Source of the DNA: Diabrotica undecimpunctata
Taxonomy: Eukaryota; Arthropoda; Insecta; Coleoptera; Chrysomelidae
Assembly (NCBI RefSeq): GCF_040954645.1
Contig: NC_092807.1
Location: 25,443,809-25,507,808, forward strand
Direction of reading: 5' to 3'
Length of the DNA stretch: 64,000 nt
Under the pieces are notes generated by a model. It was not told the origin of the DNA. It made no database searches and saw nothing but the letters and a program-made list of their open reading frames with translations. How positions within the stretch are numbered: position 1 is the stretch's first letter; each line of letters opens with the position of its first letter. The position numbers and the translations under genes are program-made. Positions 1-10,699 of this stretch are shown in pieces.

Positions 1-436
1 TAATTTCAATAGAAGTTATCGCTATAAAGATAATCGCAAAAACGAAACAAATTATTCTCCTTTGATACATTGAATACATTGATTTTCCCTGCATAAATGT
101 TTTGTGTTTATTAATATTTTTAATGATATTTTTCCAGAGTTTTCTTTTAAATGTAAGTTGGTAAAGTATTGCATAAGTAAAAATGATACTGTGATTTACA
201 CCACAAGATATTAAAAATACATCTTTCGCTGTCAAATAGCGATTATCCAAATAAATCTTGAATAGATCAGTTATATTGTACGTGCTGATAATAGCAATTA
301 ACGTTAATATTGTTTGTTGCAATATATTTGTCCACTTTTGTTGATCAAAGCTGGAAGGAAATATACCCAAACATGAACCCACTTTATAAAATATTTTAAA
401 ATAGTAAGTATCCTCATACAAACTGTGTTTAAACAT
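1..436 (-). CDS. Gustatory receptor, exon 1 (partial, runs off left edge)
   Basis: An open minus-strand frame starts at the ATG at 434-436 and stays open for 145 codons to the window edge. It is hydrophobic and opens with MFKHSLYEDTYYFKIFYKVG, which lines up with the starts of the exon 1 copies at 40156-40983 and 61487-62314 (Tyr-Tyr-x-Lys/Asn-Ile-x-Tyr-Lys near residues 11-18, then Gly-Ile-Phe-Pro). Two probable membrane segments are visible around residues 40-55 and 125-143. By family resemblance this is a seven-transmembrane insect gustatory receptor, a ligand-gated cation channel subunit of taste neurons. No stop or frameshift is seen in the visible part. The 3' half of exon 1 and exon 2 would lie outside the window. 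An odorant receptor is the alternative; the C-terminal motif of the paralogue favours Gr. Confidence 0.75.
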   Translation of the reverse strand, partial: MFKHSLYEDTYYFKIFYKVGSCLGIFPSSFDQQKWTNILQQTILTLIAIISTYNITDLFKIYLDNRYLTAKDVFLISCGVNHSIIFTYAILYQLTFKRKLWKNIIKNINKHKTFMQGKSMYSMYQRRIICFVFAIIFIAITSIEI

Positions 437-745
437 ATCGTTTAAATTTTACCTGTGTTCGCTTTAGTTAATTTGAATTTATTTATTTTATGTTTCAATA
501 ATGATTGACTAAATATAAGTATATTTCATTATTATTATGTTTTCTTATTATATTTACAATGAGGAAAATTAATATCTGGAAAACACTTAATTTTATACAA
601 GGAAAATCAAATTCATTTGTCCTAATACAAGTATAGCAGTAAACTATCAGCTTACATTAACTTTTAAAAGTTTATCTGATGTTGTAGTGTTGTTTTTTAT
701 TTCATTTGAGAATTAAATTTCATTAGAAATACGTAAAATAGCAAA
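437..745. other. AT-rich 5' flank, no gene seen
   Basis: This stretch lies between the Gr start codon and the Penelope-like element. I see no coding frame, RNA gene or terminal repeat in it. It should contain the Gr promoter, but no core element is clear enough to call. Confidence 0.5.
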
Positions 746-2487
746 ATGTTATTAATAGCCACCAATAAAATATTACAACACACAATAAAATACTTGGCTT
801 TAGGTATCTGGTACTATAGAAGACAATATTGTCTACGGAAGAAGAAAGCTCAACTTCTTGTGTCGTTAGCTTTTCTATCACGATATCAAGACAACGGGGT
901 ACTACCGAACTTCTTACGAACAAATCGATCCATTAGAACAAGTCAAGCCAATAGAATATATACACGCATGGAAAAAGCACTATTACAAGAAAAAATACAT
1001 GACACTAGACGAAATTTGGCGAAGGTTGACAAGGAACTTCTAGATTTGTTTTACGTTTTGAGCAGCAGGTTGAAATATGAAGATTGGAATAAGATTGAAT
1101 CCATTTGTTACAGGAAAATGGAAAATGAACTAGGAAGGAACACTGAACGCCAGAAAAACAAGTACGAACGCTTAACTAAACATAAGGAGGTAGAATCAAA
1201 ACAACACACAGAAAAGACAGTGGTCAACCTTTCAGATAAAGTTTTAACTCCAGCCGAAACATCATTGCTAGCCAAAGGGGGAAATTTTGCGATTGCACCT
1301 AAAGTTATACCCAAAGAAGATATCGCTAATATAGAGTCGTTACCAATCGAAAAAGCTGAAGAAATGAGGACAGAATCAGCGAGAATTCTGCATAAAGCTA
1401 AGACAGCGAAAAATAACCTGGGCCACCAAGAAATCCGTGCCATAAAATCTTTAAACGCAGACAAAGATGTTGTAATTTTACCAGCAGACAAGGGAAACGC
1501 CACCGTCGTAATGAAGACAACCGACTACAAAATGAAAATATAAAATCTTCTAGATCCTGCGGTATATAACAAACTTAAAAAGGATCCCACAGCAGTCACC
1601 CTACGGAAAATCAATAGACTTATAAAATCTTCGTCCATACCAGAGAATATAAAGCCAAGAATATGCAACAGCGAAGCAGTCCCACCACGGTTCTATGGCT
1701 TGCAGAAGATCCACAAAGACGATGTACCTCTACGCCCTATTGTGAGCTCCATAGGATCTCCGTCTTACAGCCTTGCTAAACATCTGGCCGATATTTTACA
1801 ACCACATATAGGAAAAAACGATGCCTTCGTAAAAGACTCCGCCCATTTCATTGAGAAAATCAAAGGGATAACTTTACAGGAATCTGACATTCTTGTTAGC
1901 TTTGATGTTGTTTCCCTATTTACAAGAGTTCCTCAAGAAGACGTTCTGAATTTAATTAAGGCACTAGTTTCCAAGGATATGGTGGAATTATACCGTATTT
2001 GCCTCACTACCACCTACTTTTCATGGGAAGACCAGATTTATGAACAGATAGATTGAGTAGCAATGGGAAATCCACTAAGCCCGGTCGTAGCCATTCTTTT
2101 CATGGAGCATTTAGAGAAGAGGGTAATGGACTCAGCATACAGGTCAAGGGTATGGTTTAGATACGTCGATGACACTTTGTGATTTTGGGTCAAGGAGTAG
2201 AAAAACTGAACGATTTTCTGTCTTATATAAACACACTACATCCAAATATTCAATTTACGATGGAAACAGAAAAAGAAAAACAACTAGCGTTCCTAGATGT
2301 ATTGGTAAATCGAAAGGAAGGTTACTTAGGACATAAAGTGTATCGAAAACCTACACACACGGACAAATACCTAAACAGGAACTCAAATCATCATCTAAGC
2401 CAAAAACAAGGTATCATCAAAACTCTGGCGGAGAGGGCGAAGAGAATTTGTGAACCACAGCATCTCCAAAGTGAACTAAAGCGATAA
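746..2487 (+). pseudogene. Penelope-like reverse transcriptase (pseudogene)
   Basis: The first open segment (746-1543, 265 aa) is the PLE N-terminal region and ends in the family hallmark LPADKGNATVVM. A stop at 1541-1543 is followed by more RT: RPIVSSIGSPSYSLAKHLADIL (palm entry, from about 1735), SFDVVSLFTRVP with the first catalytic Asp (about 1900-1935), a TGA at 2054-2056, then AMGNPLSP and the YVDDTL catalytic box (about 2161-2180), with another TGA straight after it. A frame change leads to 2179-2487, the thumb-side FLDVLVNRKEGYLGHKVYRKPTHTDKYL region typical of PLEs. The order and motifs are unambiguous; the enzyme is dead. Confidence 0.88.
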
Positions 2488-2649
2488 ACAATATCTCTAG
2501 AAGAAAGGACAAAGAAACAGAATGTAAAGACAAAGCGTTCTTGCCCTATATATCTGGGGTAACGGACAGAATTGGGCAAATACTTAAGAAAGCCAACGTA
2601 AAGACCATTTTTAAGCCTACAAAGAAAAAATCAAGGACTGTTTAAGATC

Positions 2650-3179
2650 GGTGAAATATAAACGCGACCCATTAGCAACGGGCGGAGTATATCGAATACC
2701 ATGCACACGTGGAATGGTATATGTGGGAACCACGAAAAAAAAACACAAACACATAGATAAATGAACATAAAAGCCAATGTCGTTTAGGACATATTGACAA
2801 ATTTGCCGTTGCCGAACACGCTTTGGGAAGCGGAGAACATCGAATACTGTTTGAAGAAACGCAGATGCTGGACAAAACTTCACAGTACTACCCACGATTG
2901 TATTGGGAAGCGGTGGAAATATATAAGCACCCAAATAATTTTAATCGGATAGAAGAAGGACTGAAAATTAACAAGACATGGATACCAATATTAAAATCCA
3001 CAAACACCCTTTCCGCTAAACACGAAGAAAGAAAAGCTACTACAAACGACGACACACCCCCTCAAGCCGAAGCCAGTGGAGGGGAGGCAAGTGGAAAATA
3101 TAAATACTGCCTCCGTAGTAGTAGTCAGTTTCAAGTTACGAGCGAAGCAGTAATATCTCCAGAAGATGCCAACCCCTAG
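2650..3179 (+). pseudogene. GIY-YIG endonuclease domain of PLE A (remnant)
   Basis: Around 2685-2735 one frame reads GVYRIPCTRGMVYVGTTK, which matches the GIY...YVG core of GIY-YIG nucleases used by Penelope elements to nick target DNA. A frameshift and stops follow near 2740-2765. The remaining part, including the conserved AVAEHALGSGEH stretch and KTSQYYPRLYWEAVEIYKHP (2810-2930), continues in another frame to a stop at 3177-3179. This is the expected C-terminal domain, in the expected position after the RT, but it cannot be translated as one protein. Confidence 0.8.
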
Positions 3180-3299
3180 TGTTGGCGAAACGTCTAGAAC
3201 TAATCTCAGAATACAACGGCCTACCAGCCCGAACAAACAGTTTAACAAGTTAGATGACGGCCGTGAAAGCCTAACGCAGTTTATCAACGGTGGTATAGT

Positions 3300-3735
3300 T
3301 TGATCTGCTGCATTTATGCAAGCTCTCCTTAATACCTCTTTCTGTGGAGATTAAACTTCCAAGTTGTTTAATGGTCTTTGGTGCTAATATTTTAAAAGGT
3401 TAGTCTACTGTAAAATTTAAAGTTTTATCCAAGTTATATGTACGTCCAGGGCCAAATTGATACGTCTTACATCAGTGTAATTATTAAAAAATTGGTCAGC
3501 ATTGTTTTTGTTAAAACTAGTGGCTCTAGCTAAACTTGTTGCCTTCAGCTTCCTTAAAGATATTGCCGGCCATCTCCTATTCTGGATCTGCAATTTGCTT
3601 GTCTTGCCACATGTCTGGTATTTTTTCACCCAAGATTGTAGCATAATTAAATGCCAATTTTTTAGTTCGGATTTTAGTAAGTTCCAAATGAAGATAGGCT
3701 ACTTTTCTAGATAATCAAATAGATGATTCTCTCAA
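3300..3735 (-). mobile_element. Pogo-like transposase fragment, copy 1
   Basis: On the minus strand this stretch encodes RWPAISLRKLKATSLARATSFNKNNADQFFNNYTD and adjacent decayed sequence. It is clearly homologous at DNA level to 13965-14440, where the reading is better. This is the segment between the psq-type HTH and the first catalytic Asp of pogo-like (Tc1/mariner superfamily) transposases. The frame is interrupted and both the N-terminal HTH and the DDD core are missing. It abuts the 3' end of PLE A at about 3300. Confidence 0.75.
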
Positions 3736-4146
3736 GCTTTGGGGTAGTGATAATTTAAGCAATATATCTTGAAAATCGACTGCACATGGTTCTTCTTTTT
3801 ATTGCGTTGTAACAATATTATTTAGACGATAAATTCACATTATAGAGATTGCCACACTGCATCTTATTCCCAAATCACCTTATTCTCACCACACACAAGG
3901 AATTAAGGAAAACTTTTCCGGTTTTTTAAAAACTCTCACGAAAAGAATGGGATTTTTTTTCCGCGACGCCTTGGGCTCGAATTTAGCTCTTAAATTACCG
4001 GTATTCAAATTTTTGTAAAAGCTTATTTCAAATTAAGGCGAAGAAAACTTCGACAATTAAGCCGTTAACGTTTTAGGCCACTGTCACGGCATCAGCCAGA
4101 GGTGTATCAAATAAACTTTAATATATTTAATTTTAAAAGAAACATA
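3736..4146. other. No gene recognised
   Basis: A 411-bp AT-rich stretch between the pogo fragment and the TIR transposon. No frame gives a protein I recognise, and no repeat boundary is visible apart from the TTAT duplication that follows it. Confidence 0.4.
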
Positions 4147-4150
4147 TTAT

Positions 4151-4186
4151 CGTCACCCTAAGGTGCTAACCTGCTATGTCCATTTT
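4151..4186 (+). repeat. Left terminal inverted repeat of the TIR/TTAT transposon
   Basis: Begins CGTCACCCTAAGGTGCTAAC and pairs with 10464-10499 with three mismatches. It is preceded by TTAT at 4147-4150. Confidence 0.88.
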
Positions 4187-4544
4187 ATCTAATTTTACAG
4201 GAGAACAAAGAAACATTTCAAAAATACGATTTTGTTAAAAATATTAATCTAATAACTGTATTCATTTTGAAATGTCTTTATTTACAATATGCTGATGAAA
4301 TTTACAAGATATATTTTGGTTATTAGCTGAAAAGTGCTAATTTTGAAGATAGCAGATTTTCGTCATTTAAAAGCGGTAGTAAAAATGGACTTGACAGGTT
4401 TTCAAGGATCTTTTCAAATAAAACTAGATCTGGTTGCTTTAAAGTAAAATGAGTTTATTCATACATAACGAAAACCAAGTCTTAAGTCAAAGTTATTGAA
4501 AAAGTAGATTACTACTATTAATCACAAATAATAATTATTTTTCA

Positions 4545-5564
4545 CTATTCATGGGGAAGTTTGGCATAAAATGTGTGGTAATCAGCGGGCAAAGTCTTCT
4601 TAATAATTTGTAGATCTTCATATTTTCGAGCGGTTATTTTACGCCTTTCTGAGTGTAGATTTTGTAGCTGATTAAAGAAACATGCATGAATATTTAGTGA
4701 TTTTCTTTGAGGAATGATTGTCCATTCTTCTGTAAAATGCATCTTATAGTGAATTTGTCGTTCGGGTGGATATCGAATAGCACGAACATCGGTAACTTTT
4801 GTATCGCCCTTTACTCTCCCTGGTCGGATACTTTTGTAAAACTGAACTGCATCGAATTTCTTAAAGAAGTCAAAACTTAAATAAGTTACATTATATGGAG
4901 CTGGTTTCTTTCTTGCCTGCTTACAGAAGGTGACATAATCGGCAGGTACGTTTATTATCCTATCTTTCAGCTTTTGTTCTATCACTGATAGAACTTCTGA
5001 ACACTGAAATTCTATCAAATTTCTGTTCTATTGTTATATTATGATTAATTGCTAAATTCAGTAGGGCATTGGCCATAACACAATTGCGATTTTGATAGCT
5101 ACAGCCATCAGTAAAAATAGCAATGTTCTCCCCATTCTCATTCTCTTGCTTAGCAATTTGGGGAAGAATGTGGGTTTTCAAAAATGATACCCAAATACTC
5201 GCAAATTCTTCGGTATTTAGACCACCTTCGGCTTCATTCCAAAGATAATAAAGTACATTACTATTTATTAGATTGTAGAAGCACATATAATGCACTTGTT
5301 TTGTTCTATAATAAAGTGTACTTACGTTTGATTTTGGAGCTATCAACACTGCTTGTAAATCGGCTGTAAAAACATACTTTCCCATCTTTTTGTCCTTTTC
5401 TTTTCTTCTCTGGCTTCCGTTTTTCTTTGAATGTGTGCTTTATATTCATCTTCCGAAATACTTCCATTCTTGAAACAAACTTGAAAGGCATTTAAAAAAG
5501 TAAATATAAGGTTGAATGCTCGAATAAATGAACTTTGATCAGATAAAAGGCATATATCGAGCAC
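4545..5564 (-). pseudogene. Transposase-like protein, C-terminal half (TIR/TTAT transposon)
   Basis: Three overlapping minus-strand frames read as one decayed protein. It starts around 5490 with NGSISEDEYKAHIQRKTEA, changes frame near 5385, and continues as GKYVFTADLQAVL then IAIFTDGCSYQNRN (about 5090-5130). A second frame change near 5000 leads to the stretch SVIEQKLKDRIINVPADY and the end at 4545 (stop). The two Asp in TADLQAVL and FTDGC, and an acidic position just before SVIEQK, look like an RNase H-fold DDE/D core, but that is inference. Similar proteins are multicopy and annotated only as uncharacterised in insects, as far as I recall. The frames are broken, so this copy is inactive. 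Confidence 0.7.
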
Positions 5565-5700
5565 AGTTTAATTAAATCTTGCCCAAGTACTTTCGATCCC
5601 TAGATCATCTTCAGGGGCATTTCGTCAATTGTGGCCTATCCGGCAAGAACAAGATGTCATAAACATATAAATGTACATTACACTACAATACAAATGGACA
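5565..5700 (-). mobile_element. Penelope-like terminal fragment with hammerhead-like motif
   Basis: On the minus strand, about 5585-5625 reads CTGAAGATGATCTAGGGATC followed by GAAAGTAC: a CUGANGA box, a short GATC/GATC stem and GAAA, the layout of a hammerhead ribozyme core. The same pattern is found in other PLE ends in this window. The fragment sits where the BEL element below is cut off, so it may mark the event that truncated it. Boundaries are approximate. Confidence 0.5.
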
Positions 5701-5710
5701 AACAAACACT

Positions 5711-8700
5711 TTAAAATAATTTAAGGAAGCCTACATTACTTGAAGAAGCCGGAGACGGAATATTGTCATCAGTACTTCTTAAATAGATACAAGCACCGTA
5801 GGCTTGTTGTGATGCGTCCGAAAAACCGTGTATTTCTATATCTTTAGCATTATTGCACACTGCATGACGTGGTATACTTAATTGTTTCAGATTGGCAAGA
5901 TCATTTTTCAATCTATTCCAAGTATTTAGTGATGAACCGCTTAATTTTTCATCCCAATTCAGTTTTTCAGTCCATAGCCTTTGCATTAGAATCTTCGCAA
6001 GTATGATACAAGGACCTACTAAGCCTAGTGGATCGTATATTCTTGCAATTAAAGAAAGAACATCTCTTTTGGTACAAGTTTCCTTGTAATTGTTATATTG
6101 TACATTGTATAATAGTGAATCACGTTGGGATGACCAAATAAGTCCTAAAGTTTTTGTGACTCCATCTTTAGAGAGGTTTAGAATTCCAAAGGAATCATCT
6201 TGATTATTTACCCTTTCTAAAACTCTTGGGTCATTTGAAATCCATTTTCTGAGTGGAAAGCAACCTGTAAGTAAAATACGTGAGACTTCACGGCAAATGT
6301 TCGAAGCTTCAGTAATAGTATCCGCACCGGTTAACAAGTCATCTACGTAGAAATCCTGACGTAATATCTTCGCGATTTCTGGTTGCGACAATTGGCATTC
6401 GTTAGCTAACTCGAAAAGGCATCGGATAGCAAGAAAACTAGCTGATGCTTGGCCATAAGTAACCGTATTTAAAGCAAAATGTTGTAATGGATCTGAAGGA
6501 CTTTCCCTCTAGACTATTTTTTGAAGACTGCGTTGGCTGGGATGAATTAACACCTGCCTGTACATTTTGGTTACGTCTGAGCTTATGATGAATTTGTGTT
6601 TTCTGAATCGGATGAGAATTGAGAATAGATCTTGTTGTATACTGGGTCCGACGCATTGAATATTGTTTAATGATAACCCGTTGCTTGTTGGTGAAGATGC
6701 GTCAAACACGACACGAAGTTTTGTTGTAAGACTGTCCTCCTTTAGGACACCATGATGTGGCATGTAGTAGTCGACAGTAGAGTTTTCAGAGATATCTGCT
6801 AACGACATGTGGTTTAGCTCCTGATATTCGCGCATGAATTGTATATATTGTTCGCGAAGAGGATTGTTTTGTGCTAATCTTTTTTCTAGATGATGAAATC
6901 TTCTTTCAGCTTGTATCCTTGAATCACCCAACACATGCGGATATTGTTTTAATGGTATCATAACTATGAATCTACCATTTGGATCACGTGTAGTAGTTTT
7001 TTGAAAATTGTCCTCGCACAATTGCTCTTCTTCAGATAGATGAGGAATATTTGGCAATTCCTCTACTTCCCAAAATTGCTGAAGAAGTTTAGTTAGTTCC
7101 AGATTTGTGCTAAGATTGCAAGATATTGTATTGTGGGGAACCGATCCCAGCGGGCCAGAAATTATCCACCCAAATATTGTTTCTGTTAAAATAGGACCTT
7201 GATCTAAAGATATGCGACCTTTACAAATCAAATGCCAAAAAATATCTGCGCCGATAAGAATGTCAATAGATCCAGCATTGCCAAAATTAGGATCTGCTAA
7301 CCGAATTGTATTAGGAATGTTTATAGCGCTTACATCAATGTTTGTATGAGGAAGAATATTTGTTATTTTTGGCAATACAAAACAGTTGATTATTTTTACA
7401 AATTTATTATTAGATGTGCAAATCTCTAACTGACATTGACCTGTAATAGTTGATAGTTTGTTGCCTATGCCCAAAAGATTTAAGCTGACATCTTGTGGTT
7501 TGATTCCTAGTTTGTTACACATGTTTGTTGTGATAAATGAAGATTGAGACCCGCAATCCAATAGTGCACGAGCCCTTTGCATTTTACCATTCATATCTTT
7601 AACACTTAAGATTGCTGTTGAGAGAAAAACATAGCCTGTATCAGAACAAGAAAGCATGCTGTTACCACAAAATGTATTGTTACTTGTTCCTGGATTTATT
7701 GGCTCACTTGTACTTTGTGATGGATTTGTATTAATACTGCTATTGGATATATTCGAATTTCTATTGAACGTGCCCGAATTATTTTGGCATATAATGATGC
7801 TCCTATCATTTGTATTATTGTGTAAAAGTGAGTTGTGACGTGCTTTGCACTTGCTACATGGCCCGAGTTTGCACTGTTTATTGGAGTGACCCGATCGCAA
7901 GCAGTTTGTACACAATGATTTTGATCTAATAAAATTCCACCTTTCGTTTATTGGATAATTTAAAAATGTTTCGCAAGTGTAAATGCTATGGTCGCCTTGA
8001 CAAGAGACGCATGTATAGTTTGTTTTTGTTGCTAAGAATCCCCTAGTCGTCCTGTTCTCCTTACTTTTATTTTTTGTTTCAATGTTCATTTCAATTGCCT
8101 CTAGAAAATCTCCTCTTGATTTTAGAAATCCTTTTAGATCGGATAAAGTTGGTAGTTCCGTTTGAGTAGCAATATGCTTTTCCCATTCCCTAATAGTAGT
8201 TTCGTCTAGTTTTGATGTTATAATGAATATAAGTAAGGCATCCCATTGTTCACACGGCTGATTTAATTGTTGAAGTGACTTTAAATGTTTTGAAAAATCA
8301 TCTACTAATTTACGAAATTTTACAAAAGATTCTTTGTGAATAGATTCCAATGAAAATAAAGCTTTAATATGATTGTGTATTAAGAGTTTTTTATTATTGT
8401 ATCGATCACATACAGAGTCCCATGCCAAATTGTACCCGTTTGCGGAAAATTCGATAGGTTTTATGACTGCGGCGGCATTTCCTTGTAATGATGCCCGAAG
8501 ATAATGATACTTCTGAATATTTGTAATACTATCATTTGTATGAATGAGTGACTCAAAAGTGTCTCGAAATTCTAGCCAAAATTCGTATGTGCCGTCGAAC
8601 TTTGGAATTTGTATTGTTGGCAGTTTTACACCTTGTAAACGATAAGCCCCGTCAGAAATAGAAGTGTTATTGTTTGTATGCTCGCTTGTCACCGACTTTT

Positions 8701-9019
8701 TATCATCAATATCCGAAATGAATTTATTTAACAATGCTTTGGCATTAGCCGATAGTGAATAAAAGTTGTTTTCAAGTTCTTCCCTTATCACAAAGTGTGG
8801 TTCGGGATCGTCTGCCAATTCTTCTATTTCTGATTGGATAATTTTAATTTCTAAAAATGTATTTTCTAGTTTATTTATTCTGTCGCTTAGTTCGATTTTT
8901 TCAACATCATGTAATTCTAATTTGCATTTAATAGACTCTAGAAATTTGGAGAAAATTGTAAATGAAGCTTTATGACCAGCACGTTTTCTAATTAATCTTT
9001 TTAAGTGTTCGTCCGACAT
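5711..9019 (-). pseudogene. BEL/Pao gag-pol polyprotein (one in-frame stop, 3'-truncated)
   Basis: The ATG is at 9017-9019. Residues about 1-330 are the DUF1759-type gag, including the block VKLPTIQIPKFDGTYEFW. CCHC-like knuckles follow (CVSCQGDHSIYTC and CTNCLRSGHSNKQC), then an aspartic protease with ALLDCGSQSSFI, then the BEL RT with DYYMPHHGVLKEDS, RVVFDASSPTSNG and SSDVTKMYRQV. A TAG at 6509-6511 interrupts the frame, which then continues in the same frame through the catalytic box FYVDDLL (about 6325) and AARIYDPLGLVGP-like sequence to the RNase H start HGFSDASQQAYGACIYL. Homology ends at about 5765, with a stop at 5711-5713. Apart from the TAG the 3.2 kb of coding sequence is intact, which suggests a moderately young copy. 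Confidence 0.9.
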
Positions 9020-9236
9020 TGTTTATTAATCAAATAGATTCGAATTGAATTTAAATAGATATATAGATTGTAAATAGTTTTATGCAACTTACACAAACAA
9101 AAACAGTATAAATAGGTATAGGAATCAGATGGGAACTCACCGGTATTTTTGGCTGTATATTGTTCGGCAATCCCACGTGTTCTTTTACTTGACCGTTAAC
9201 TGTGAATCACTTTTAGCACTGATTTTATCACAAATA

Positions 9237-9253
9237 TCGGGTCGAATGGACCA
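9237..9253 (-). promoter_or_regulatory. BEL-1 primer-binding-like site
   Basis: Directly downstream of the LTR end (CA at 9255-9256 on the minus strand), the sequence TGGTCCATTCGACCCGA follows. BEL elements commonly have a TTGGTCC...CGA...CC site here. The matching tRNA was not tested. Confidence 0.55.
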
Positions 9254-9254
9254 A

Positions 9255-9480
9255 TGTTTATTGTTGTAGTGGACTGTATTCATTGAAATTAATTAATAGT
9301 CTAAAATACTGCATTTATTTATGAATTTGCAGAAAAATATGAAAACAATAACAAATAGTTCTATGCTTCTCAACGGCTGGTGATGGAATGTCATTCTGTC
9401 ATCTGTCGTCTGTACCGACTAGCTGGCTGGCTGGGCTGCAGTGGCGGACCGTTCAAATACAAAATGGGTTGTCGTCGACA
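9255..9480 (-). repeat. BEL-1 5' LTR
   Basis: The outer edge (minus-strand TGTCGACGACAACCC at 9480) coincides with the point where transposase coding of the host transposon stops. The inner edge ends in AATAAACA just before the primer site. Length would be about 226 bp. The partner LTR is missing, so the edges rest on these two junctions only. Confidence 0.6.
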
Positions 9481-9481
9481 G

Positions 9482-10290
9482 TGGCTATTGACATCGGTTC
9501 ATTTTTTTTGCACCACTCATTAGCATAGAACTCGTAGAGAGATTGTTTTGATTTCCATTCTGCTAATAGGTATTTATTTTGGGTGGGTGCTAGCTATGCA
9601 GTAGTGTGATTCCATAACTGGCAATGTATGCATCAAATAGTTTTTCTGGCTCTAAAGAGTTTTTTCTTAAAATACTTGGAGCGCGAGCTTCAGAAATGTT
9701 TTTCCAATGACGAACTGTTCACCTCCCGATTCCCAGCGAGCGTATTCAAAAACATGGTTCTACACACTCTAAAATTCTGGTCTATGACCTTTAAAAAATA
9801 TTGCAGCGTTTGTCCCTTGTTTCTCCTCAGATTGTTTACGATTTCTTGCCCTTTTGGGAGCTAGAGAAACAATAAGACTGTTAATAAATGTCTTTTTTCC
9901 CCCAGGATATGCTCCAGAATGCTTCAAATATCTGACGTCTGTCTTGTTCTGTCAAGGACAGACATTTTATAGCCCTTGTCTCTTTTTTGCATTGACATCT
10001 CGGTTTCATAGCACGAGGTTTCCTTGGTTCTTCATAGTTCCATTTTCCTTCTTTTTTTCTCTTACTTAAATATCCTTTTCCTCTCTCCCGTAATCGTTAA
10101 TTTTTTTGTGCAAACCAAGTTGATTCCTGCACTTGAAAACGTTTTTTTCATTTCTTGCTCTTTGCTGGGTATTTAATGATGCCACTTGAATCTGTATCAG
10201 AGTAATTGACAATCTTGTAGTTCCTGCTGGTGTCACTGTCAGAGATATCAGAAACAGGGATTTCAACATTGTGTGGCAGCTGGACACAAT
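9482..10290 (-). pseudogene. Transposase-like protein, N-terminal half (TIR/TTAT transposon)
   Basis: Minus-strand frames give a basic, Cys-containing N-terminus (PRCQCKKETRAIKCLSLT) followed by QDRRQIFEAFWSISWGKKDI (about 9905-9960), then after frame changes KTFLKLALQVF (about 9675) and ESHYCIASTHPK...YLLAEWKSKQSLYEFYANEW (about 9520-9610). This is the order I would expect for the N-terminal part of the same uncharacterised insect family as 4545-5564: Cys-rich segment, DRRQIF-type helix, then SHYC and a YLP/YLL segment. Coding ends at the BEL-1 LTR. Several frameshifts and stops are present. Family membership rests on pattern recognition without a profile search. Confidence 0.62.
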
Positions 10291-10463
10291 GGCGTAGCGC
10301 CGAGGACTTAGCAGTATTTACCTTTACGAATCCAGGTTCTTATAGATAGCAGGTTTTCGTATCAGGTAATAAATGGTATTTCTGGCATAATTAGCAGTTG
10401 GGTGGTTAACGGATCATGGAAAAAAATAGCTTTCTGACCATGCAAAAATATTATGTTACATTA

Positions 10464-10499
10464 AAAGTGGACTTAGCAGGTTAGCACTTTAGGGTGACG
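10464..10499 (-). repeat. Right terminal inverted repeat of the TIR/TTAT transposon
   Basis: Reading outward-in on the minus strand it begins CGTCACCCTAAAGTGCTAAC, mirroring 4151-4186. TTAT follows directly at 10500-10503. Confidence 0.88.
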
Positions 10500-10699
10500 T
10501 TATGCAACAGCGTTTTTTCATAAAATTTTACAATATATAAGTAATATTATTATCAATCGTTTTTTGAAATTTTGCTACGTAATCTTTAACTAACCTTCTA
10601 GAGCAGAATTTATTGAAAATAAAGTCTCCTATTACTATGTGAAGATCTATTGCTGATTAAAGAATTAGAAGAAAGTTTAATCAGCTTCTTTTATACTTT

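Larger units (their letters stand above)
746..3300 (+). mobile_element. Penelope-like retroelement A (decayed)
   Basis: A plus-strand Penelope-like element (PLE) with a reverse transcriptase followed by a GIY-YIG endonuclease remnant, the domain order that defines most PLEs. The 3' end carries a stem motif, GATGCCAAC paired with GTTGGC and followed by GAAACGTC (about 3166-3198), of the kind seen at PLE termini. The right boundary near 3300 is set by the start of pogo-like sequence; the left boundary is uncertain because no terminal repeat is visible upstream of 746. The element is broken by several stops and a frameshift and looks inactive. Confidence 0.85.
5701..9480 (-). mobile_element. BEL/Pao LTR retrotransposon 1 (3'-truncated)
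   Basis: A minus-strand BEL/Pao element with one LTR (9255-9480), a primer-binding-like site, gag, protease, RT and the start of RNase H. The integrase, the rest of RNase H and the second LTR are absent. It is inserted inside the transposase gene of the TIR/TTAT transposon: transposase coding continues up to about 9482 and resumes near 5564. It is therefore younger than that transposon. Confidence 0.88.
4151..10499 (-). mobile_element. DNA transposon with 36-bp TIRs and TTAT target duplication, family not recognised
   Basis: The ends are inverted repeats: 4151-4186 and 10464-10499 match at 33 of 36 positions when one is reverse complemented (start CGTCACCCTAA). TTAT is found directly outside both ends (4147-4150 and 10500-10503), so the element made a 4-bp target duplication. 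Inside, on the minus strand, are two halves of one decayed transposase-like gene (9482-10290 N-terminal, 4545-5564 C-terminal). The gap between them is filled by a BEL/Pao retroelement and a Penelope terminal fragment. Sub-terminal motifs recur at both ends (GATAGCAGATTTTCG near 4348, GATAGCAGGTTTTCG near 10337). A 4-bp duplication occurs in several superfamilies (for example Sola, Ginger and Chapaev), so it does not assign this one. Confidence 0.85.

Noticed and set aside
1..436. Odorant receptor instead of gustatory receptor
   Set aside because: The exon 2 of the paralogue ends TYLIILIQF, the Gr signature, and the two-exon layout fits Grs. I keep OR only as a minor alternative.
1108..1503. 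131-aa minus-strand frame over the Penelope RT
   Set aside because: Antisense of the PLE A reverse transcriptase N-terminal region; no independent support.
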